DNA of 64,000 bases from Dipteris shenzhenensis (Eukaryota; Polypodiophyta; Polypodiopsida; Gleicheniales). How positions within the stretch are numbered: position 1 is the first letter of the stretch; each line of letters begins with the position of its first letter. The position numbers and the translations under genes were made by a program. Shown here piece after piece: positions 57,586 through 64,000 of this stretch. The notes beneath the pieces were generated by a model. The model saw nothing but the letters and a program-made list of their open reading frames with translations, was not told the DNA's origin and did not search any database. The stretch is taken from assembly GCA_047967505.1 (NCBI GenBank), contig CM106539.1; one strand, 5' to 3'.

Positions 57586-57596
57586 TTGTTGTGAAG

Positions 57597-57760
57597 GAAA
57601 ATGCAAAATCCAATGATAAGTATAAGGATGGCAATGACCCTCCATGTTCTTGTTTGCACACTCCAAGGAGGACACTCCCAAGAAGGAAAACTGACTTGTA
57701 GGAAGGAAAATGCAAAATCCAATGATAAGTATAAAGGATGGCAAGTATAAAGGATGGCAT
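57597..57760. repeat. Short tandem duplication next to the CACTA right end
   Basis: GGAAAATGCAAAATCCAATG followed by ATAAGTATAA occurs at 57597 and again at about 57705, and the trailing AGTATAAAGGATGGCA is doubled once more at about 57728-57757. Confidence 0.9.
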
Positions 57761-58585
57761 TCTCCTTGGTGGAGTCTTCTGGGGTTGAATATCATTTTGG
57801 AATGAGGGCCAATGCGCCCTTTACAAAAATTTATGGGCGTTAAAAATGTCTCAAATTTTTCTGGTGAAAGTGTCAATGTTTAGATTGACACTTCCTTAAT
57901 GATGGTAATTGCTATGTTACCATGTCAATACTAATGTTTTCTCTCATTTATGAAATAAATAAATACATTACATTTCTAAGTTCTAAGTTGCATACAAGAA
58001 GGCCACCAATGGATCATTCCTCTACTGCCATAGTTCATAGCGATTTGCTGTAATACTTTTTCTTTATAATAAAATTTCACCTTTTTTGCGCGCTAAAAAA
58101 GAAGAGGGCAACCGGTCTAGATATTTTATCCTAATACTATAAAACGCGTAATTACATTCAAATGATCTCTCAAAAAAAAAAAGTAGTGAAACGCTTCATG
58201 GAAATTAGTGATTTAAAGCTTGAAGGACACTACGTCTTATTAAACAGAGGATACAATTCGACTTGTTAAACCGAGAACGCTTCGAATCTTTTGGTCCGCG
58301 GATATTGGTGACTCCATGCAAAATTCGCACAAATGCCCAGCTACATTTAGTAGGTCTGCCGACTTATAGCTACAAGCAAAAAGAAACTGCGTGGGCGCCT
58401 TCTTAACTATGCGTGCCTCTGTACATATTGAGAGGGTGCATGACAAACCAAGTGGAACCCCAGCTACAGGCAACACTCGTACCTCTCCCAATTTGTTTTT
58501 CTAGAGAGCGCTCGTAACTCTGCCATTGAGAATCACACAGCTAAGAAAAGAAATTTCAGTCGAAGAGCAATGGCGGATTTGAAAT
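57761..58585. other. Intergenic DNA downstream of the FAS1 gene
   Basis: No gene seen. Since the FAS1 gene is on the minus strand, its 3'UTR should lie here (below 58586). No single AATAAA on that strand stands out. An 83-codon minus frame (58240-58491) is not supported. Confidence 0.55.
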
Positions 58586-59293
58586 TCATGACACCTGCAG
58601 CAGCACCGTAAACGTTGCCAAACCAATGAAGACAATACTCGTGTAGTCGATGCCTTGCGAGCTCCAAGCTTTTGAAGGAGGTGGAGTTGGAGCTGCCCGA
58701 ACTGGTGAAGGGAAACTGGGGCTAGGCACGTGACCAGGGGATGGGGCAGGGTGGACCATTGTTGGAGCCGGGGCAGGAGCGCTTGAAGTTCCCTGGGGAG
58801 CGATTCTGAGTACTTGCGTGATTCCTTGGCAAGTAACGAAGGAGGAGATGTTGCTAGGGCAAAGGTCTTTGTCCTTAAGTCGGGCATTATTTATCGTGTA
58901 ATTATTGGCTGTGTTATTGATTACCTCTACGCGATAATCATTCAAGAGCGTTGGAAGAAAGGTTCCAACAGGTAACAAGAGCAGATCTGCAGAGGAGAAA
59001 TTTTGCCTGAGCATGTGAAACTGGGCGATCTCCAGCAAGGCGGATCGCTGAATATTTGCACTTGCAATGGCCTCATCTGTTGGGATCAAGAGCGTTGCAG
59101 GAGGCAGTAAAATTGTTCTGAGATAAGGTACCAATAGTGCGCCTGTGTTATAGTCAGCAGTATCTCGAAGAGCATTGATCATACCCCTAGCAACAGAATC
59201 TGGTATTGATTGTGCGTACACGAGGGGCATCCATCCGATCAGCGATGTGAGCATAAACCCCAGGACAACGATAAGCGAGGTGCAGCTCCTCAT
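58586..59293 (-). CDS. Fasciclin-like arabinogalactan protein with one FAS1 domain and a probable GPI anchor
   Basis: One coding exon of 235 codons. The only good ATG is at 59293; the frame is open about 40 bases further upstream but without an ATG. Residues 1-28 form a signal peptide (MRSCTSLIVVLGFMLTSLIG ... VYAQS). Residues about 30-165 form a FAS1 domain with the TPTDEA-type word as IPTDEAI and the conserved His in IAQFHML, and N-glycosylation sites NFS, NNT, NYT and NIS. Residues about 168-206 are Ala/Pro/Ser-rich arabinogalactan-type sequence (SAPAPAP, PAPSPGHVPSPS, APTPPPS). A C-terminal hydrophobic tail (YTSIVFIGLATFTVLLQVS) fits a GPI signal. The family acts at the plasma membrane and cell wall in adhesion and wall formation; it resembles the plant single-FAS1 subgroup, not the larger two-FAS1 FLAs. 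Confidence 0.9.
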   Translation of the reverse strand: MRSCTSLIVVLGFMLTSLIGWMPLVYAQSIPDSVARGMINALRDTADYNTGALLVPYLRTILLPPATLLIPTDEAIASANIQRSALLEIAQFHMLRQNFSSADLLLLPVGTFLPTLLNDYRVEVINNTANNYTINNARLKDKDLCPSNISSFVTCQGITQVLRIAPQGTSSAPAPAPTMVHPAPSPGHVPSPSFPSPVRAAPTPPPSKAWSSQGIDYTSIVFIGLATFTVLLQVS

Positions 59294-59720
59294 GGTGGAC
59301 GTATTCGATCTGTCAAGGACTCCAAAAGCAACCACGATCGTTTCAGCAAAGCTTAGATTTCTGCGCTGCAGGAAACATATGGAAAACTACCAAACACTTG
59401 CATGCACGCCCTTCGACAATTACGTAGTTGATCAATATTAAGGAAAAAAGCAAGGTAGTGCTAACGATGAATGTTCAGGCCTCTACCGATAAACGAAGCA
59501 TCTCTCAACGAGTTCTAATGCATGTATGAAAACCTACCGAAGCGTTAACGTACTGTAGGCGTGCCAGTGAGCATTCTAAAGCCCAGAAGCTGATGGGTCC
59601 GGAGTCGCTTCAAAACCTCGATGGTCGATAAACGATCTGGGCAGAAGAAATAACGGAGAGATGAGGTTCAGAAACGGAAAGAAGGGGAAAAAGGGCGCAA
59701 AGGCCGTTTATGCAGGGCAG
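59294..59720 (-). promoter_or_regulatory. 5' leader and proximal promoter of the FAS1 gene, with inferred leader intron
   Basis: On the minus strand a donor (TCG|GTAGGTT at 59537) and an acceptor (TTTCCTGCAG ending at 59366) would remove 172 bases of leader. A TATA-like word (GCATAAAC) lies near 59712 on the minus strand. Both are appearance-based. The sequence from 59580 to 59820 is richer in G+C than the DNA beyond it. Confidence 0.35.
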
Positions 59721-61827
59721 CTGAAATTGGAGGGTGATGGCCCTTTAGACGTGGCACTTTGTGGTTGTGGAGGGGCGACGCCACGGACATGCACAACCTA
59801 TCCTCGCCAAAGTTAGGCTTCTCAACCAGAGTTAAACGGCAACATCTTGGTAATTATAGAGTGTACAAAAAACACATTTTCATCACATGGGTGCTTTTTG
59901 TTAGCATTGCCCAGTTAGGGGTAGAGTTCTAGCTACTACAAAGTTTTTTTTAAAGACCCTTTGAAAGCGGATCAACTCTAGTTCTATTCAGCCACTTGGG
60001 GCAGTGCTCTAGGCATGTGTGTGCCCCTTGTTGGTGTTCACAATTCAAAACACAACTCAAGTAAAAAGCCAATCTCAAGGCTAGGCCATGTGATGGTCTT
60101 CTCCACGAAGGGGTCCACCATAGGAGAGGGCATCCTCTCTAGGCTTAAAGTAGGTCAAGATTCATTAGGGCACTTATATATGGCATCATAATCAGCCCTT
60201 GGGTCTCCATGGTGAGTTGCCTAGGGCCTCCGGCCATCGTGGATGGTTTTAAGAAGAAATTCTTATGTATTAAGATAAAATACAATGGTGGCAAAAGTTT
60301 ATATAGCGATTTTTTAAAGTTTGATAAAATAATACTATGAGGAATCATGATACTATTTCCTAGTTCCAAGTTTTGATAAAAACATTATTGATGTTAGCAA
60401 AAAGCTAAAAAGTTTAGGATAAAAGCTTTTGAGTGCTCTCAAGGGAGTCAATCATCATATGTAAGGGATGTAAATATAGCACGTGGGTTCAACAGAAGCA
60501 ACTTTTAAATAGCAAAAATTCATAAGGATTTACATTTATTTATTTTTTATTTTTTTCAATACTCCTTTCCTCATAAGTTTGCATAAAAAGGGGGTCTTAT
60601 GATCTATAGATAAGGCGTTTTAATAATATAACCCTTGAATGTACGTGATGTATAGGCTTTTCAAGTAGTGACCACCCCCTAAGTGCTATAATATATATTC
60701 AATTCATGGCAGACAAATGTTGACAACCGCTTGGCTTCATCTTAACAAGCCCAATTATTAGTCATGTGCACCATTGTGGGGTCAAGTGCTCCTATGATCC
60801 TACTGCCTAGCTAGGGACTAGGGCATCTCTCCAGCCTCTCGTATCCCCCCAAAAAGATGGCCATCGTCATAGAGTAGTGTACTGATAAGAGGATTCTGTA
60901 GAGAACACCCGAACAAGGGAAACCTATTTGATAGGTGCTCTTCTGACTCCCAAAAAGTGTGGATGGGACCAATGCTATTGGAGAGCTATCTGCAGGTTAC
61001 ACAAAAAAAGTTTCCATCTAAAACTCTTACAATTAAGGCTAATTTGAAAAGGTAGGCCCTAATCTGAAGAAGGGAAAAAAGGCACCCAAATTTTATACTT
61101 TTATGAAGATGATGGATTTTTCCTATCACTGTATCAAAAGCATAGTTGAAAACTTGAGATCCTAAATAAAAGCAATAACAACTTTTAAAGGTGTGGACAA
61201 TTCGTAGACAATAATAAGGATTTGAATGTATTTGACAATATAGTTAAAAAACCACTATTGAAGGAAATGATTTCTACTGTCAAAATTAATAAGACTTAAG
61301 ATTTGATCCTTGATCACATTTAAGAAGTAGAGTTTATTTAGGGAAAATCCATGAATTATGGAGGATAATTGATAAAACATCAGAGTCTCCAAGTATCAAA
61401 GATTGAATTTTATGAGTGATTGTGTGAACACTTCAATAACTTCATTTGGACAATCAAATTAATGAATAAAATATACTGGAAATGCCAAGGATCATGTGCA
61501 TATGGTATACCTTTTCCTACAATTGGATAAGAAATGCTAAATTGGAATAGATTATGCAAGAAAGCCCTAAGCTTGGCATATTATCTCATAGTAGTTAGGT
61601 CTTATAACTAGAATAAGGCAAAGTGACCCCATCAATCCATCTCCTCTCTTTAGATCAAGGGAAAATTATTTCTTTGAAAGTACGATTGGATTCAATTATT
61701 ACTATTATTCTCCTTTTTTATTTATTGAATAACATCATGTTCAAATCTCATATATATATAATTTCAATGTAGAAATCAATATCATATCAGTAAGTTGATC
61801 CCGTATATAGACCTTTGACCAAAGAGA
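59721..61827. other. AT-rich DNA with no recognised gene
   Basis: No frame above 85 codons and no known element. A CACGTG word lies at 60480-60485. The last 5 bases before the LTR end at 61828 should be one copy of the copia C target duplication; the other copy lies outside the window. Confidence 0.6.
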
Positions 61828-62180
61828 TGTAAAGATAGTGGGAGAGAAGGAAGGAGTCTCACTTGCGGCTTTCTCACATACACAATGGGGAAATACACAC
61901 AAAGGTGGAGGCTGAAAAACAGTTTTCCTCTTCTTAGTTGTGAAAGCTAAAAGAAATCTAGTACAAAGAAATAGAAGAACCCTATATGTGGGTCTCAAAC
62001 CAAACTCAGCTAACTAAGGTGGCATACTAACTAAGCCACGAACTAGAGTACGTAAGGATAGTTGTCATCCAGCTATTATTCATGGGCGGTGTACCAACCG
62101 CATCTGCAGCTAACAAGTCGGTGACATAAATGCACAATGGTCACCCTGGCATATCACGAGTGGAGCTCGATATCTCAACA
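61828..62180 (-). repeat. 3' LTR of copia C (353 bp, TG...CA)
   Basis: On the minus strand it starts TGTTGAGATATCGAG (at 62180) and ends TATCTTTACA (at 61828). It pairs with the copia B LTR with few differences, so the family boundaries are certain. Confidence 0.95.
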
Positions 62181-62191
62181 CTCCCCCTCGA
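62181..62191 (-). promoter_or_regulatory. Polypurine tract of copia C
   Basis: GAGGGGGAG directly before the 3' LTR on the minus strand, the expected plus-strand primer of the element. The pol frame runs through it into the LTR. Confidence 0.85.
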
Positions 62192-63981
62192 ACTCAATCC
62201 CAATTCTTGCACACCAAGCAGGTCTCTGAACTTGTGCAGCTTCTCTGCACCCAATGCCTTCGTGAATATGTCAACTACGTGATCCTCTGTGCTGACATAA
62301 ACTAGATCAATAAGACCTAGTAAAACCTTCTCCCGCACATAGTGATAATGCACCTCAATGTGCTTTGTTCTAGCATGATAGACTCGGATACTTGCCAAGT
62401 ATATACTGCTCATGTTGTCACAATAAATGACAACTGGCCCATCTGTAGACTGATGCATATCATAAAGTAGCTTATGCAACCAAGCTACCTCACATGCAGC
62501 CATTGCTGCACCCCTGTACTCAGCCTCTGTGCTCGACAAGGCAACTGTAGGCTGTTTCTTGCTGCTCCAAGTGACTGCAGCACTCCCAAAAGAGAACACA
62601 TATCCACTGGTAGATCGTCTATCAGAAATACTACCAGGCCAATCAGCATTAGTGTATCCATGCAATTGTATCTGAACCCCAGTCTCATAAAATAGTCCAT
62701 ACTGCAATGTGGACTTCACATACCTGAGTATGCGTCTAGCTGCATCCAAATGCGGTTTCCTTGGAGCCTGCATAAACTGACTTACCAATCCAACATCATA
62801 GCTCAAATCTGGCCTGGTAATAGTCATATAAATCAAACTTCCTACTATGCGTCTGTACATAGTAGGGTCTTCCAGAAGCTCACCTGCATCTACGCTCAGC
62901 TTCACATTCTGCTCCAAAGGAACTGAAATAGGCTTACAGCCTGTCATCCCATATTTGGACAGCATGTCCAATCCATACTGCCTCTGCAAGAGCCGTATCC
63001 CACTTGGTGATCTAATCACCTCAATGCCCAAGAAATAACGCAGCTCTCCCAAGTCCTTCATCTCAAACCTCTGCTTCAATAGCATTTTCACATGAAGGAT
63101 ATCTTCATCATTATCACCTGTGATGATCAAATCATCAACATACATGACAAGCAGCATACTACCTTTCTCTGTTTTTCTCACATAAAGTGAGAAATATGCC
63201 TTGGAAATTTGAAAGCCAATAGTGACAAGATACTGTCCTATCTTGTCAGACCATGCTCTAGGTGCTTGCTTTAAGCCATACAAGGCTTTCTTCAAGAGGC
63301 TGCAAATAAACTCAGGATGAACAGCATGAGCATAACCTGGTGGCTGCTCCATAAAGACCTCTTCTTGCAAATCACCATGCAAGAAGGCATTCTTTACATC
63401 CATCTGAAGTCAAAACCATCCCTTTGATGCAACCATAACAATGATTGCTCTTACGGTTGCCATCCTTGCAACCGGACTAAATGTTTCTTCATAATCAATG
63501 CCATATGTTTGTGCATACCCCTTGATAACTAATCTTGCCTTGTATCTGTTCACAAAACCAGCTGCATTGTGCTTCACCTTATAAACCCACTTACAGCCAA
63601 TTGTATTCTTGTCTTTAGGCAAAGGCACCAATTCCCATGTAGCATTTGCTTCCAGGGCATCCATTTCGTCATCCATGGCTTTCTCCCATTTTTTTTTCCC
63701 ATGGCTTGCTCAAAAGAAGTGGGTTCTGGTTCCTATATCACTTTGACCATATAGGCATAGTGAATGGCTGTAAATCCATCATATTTCAACCTATCCAGAG
63801 GATACCTAGCTCTGGTAGACCTGCGCAAAATAGGCTCACTTCCAGGTGCTCTCAAAACATCTCTGGTCTTCCTTACTCCAGGTGTAACAACAGAAGGAAT
63901 ACCCAACTCATCATCAATGCTCTGTTCTGAGCCACTAGATTCACCATCCACATAAGAGTAACCTGCATTCACATCAAACAT
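62192..63981 (-). pseudogene. Copia C pol, RT and RNase H, lightly damaged
   Basis: RT/RNase H is open from 63403 down to 62141 (420 codons). The YVDD catalytic box is intact (YVDDLIITG near 63140), and RNase H has SSTEAEYRGAA (about 62530) and the downstream TKHIEVHYHYVREKV words. RNase H ends FTKALGAEKLHKFRDLLGVQEL close to the polypurine tract, and the frame reads into the LTR for about a dozen codons. Upstream, a TGA at about 63407 separates the DVKNAFLHGDL segment from the preceding RT part (63676-63410, EEMDALEAN-type start). A TAG near 63734 stands where copia B has CAG, and the A-run at about 63688-63695 changes the frame. Confidence 0.93.
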
Positions 63982-64000
63982 GGGCTGATCTACTTCTCTT

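Larger units (their letters stand above)
52920..57592 (+). mobile_element. CACTA (En/Spm-type) DNA transposon
   Basis: A transposase gene (53137-57150) is bracketed by clusters of a TAGACGCG-type word on both sides (52925-53095 and 57345-57585), which is the subterminal-repeat design of CACTA elements. I could not identify a CACTA-starting terminal inverted repeat or a 3-base target duplication at either edge. CAAAGC occurs near both (about 52902 and, inverted, 57580). The element boundaries are therefore estimates from the repeat clusters. Confidence 0.85.
61828..64000 (-). mobile_element. Copia C: second copy of the copia B family, 3' half only (window edge)
   Basis: The order on the minus strand, from 64000 downward, is end of the integrase-RT linker, RT, RNase H, polypurine tract, 3' LTR. 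It aligns with copia B from about 42190 to 43617 and with its LTR. It continues past the copia B break and so shows the missing RNase H end (KKQPTVALSSTEAEYRGAAM) and 3' LTR. The remaining 5' part lies beyond 64000. Confidence 0.95.

Noticed and set aside
58501-58887. 128-codon minus frame overlapping the FAS1 gene
   Set aside because: It is a shifted frame on the same strand as the FAS1 coding sequence, which explains its length.

Overview
The window is nuclear DNA of a land plant, most likely a gymnosperm. The evidence is a spliced plant G-box bZIP gene, a plant FAS1/arabinogalactan-type gene, plant Ty1/copia, Ty3/gypsy, LINE and CACTA elements, long GA/CT microsatellites, and very large amounts of decayed repeat DNA between few genes. 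The gymnosperm placement is inference; nothing here fixes a genus. No bacterial, organellar or viral gene block, no rRNA or tRNA gene and no CRISPR array was seen.

Only two genes look intact. (1) A GBF1-type group G bZIP factor, plus strand, coding 4433-7571 in 12 exons (451 codons); all exon joins keep frame and all introns are GT-AG. It has an inferred 5'UTR intron, and a 3'UTR polyadenylation signal near 8186. (2) A single-FAS1, GPI-anchor-type fasciclin-like protein, minus strand, 59293-58586, one coding exon, with an inferred 5'UTR intron.

Everything else is mobile-element or repeat DNA. 1-2690 and 12660-14740: two decayed LINEs. 15540-18445: plus-strand Ty3/gypsy gag plus the start of RT. 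22780-24960: minus-strand Ty3/gypsy RT to integrase. 24997-27140: a 1076-bp tandem duplication carrying two copies of a GA/GGGA microsatellite. 27.6-33.5 kb: tandem repeat fields around a decayed coiled-coil gene (29778-31270). 33.62-34.31 kb: an unrecognised minus-strand coding relic. 34.39-38.82 kb: decayed copia A, interrupted by the LTR of copia B (38823-43617), followed by an inverted 240-bp scrap of the copia A family. 45.45-48.63 kb: a macrosatellite with a unit near 0.93-1.0 kb, built partly from short near-palindromes, continuing into a hairpin-rich and 220-bp tandem zone to 50.25 kb. 50.29-52.07 kb: unrecognised coding relics, one with a GQH motif recalling ParB/DGQHR proteins. 52.92-57.59 kb: a CACTA transposon with recognisable exon structure and clustered subterminal repeats. 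61.83-64.0 kb: the 3' half of a second copy of the copia B family on the minus strand, cut by the window edge.

The genes do not form a pathway. The main value of the window is the structure of its element history: nested and inverted copia copies, C-to-T nonsense decay visible by direct comparison of two copies, and a satellite whose basic word is a hairpin. I found no convincing new functional system.
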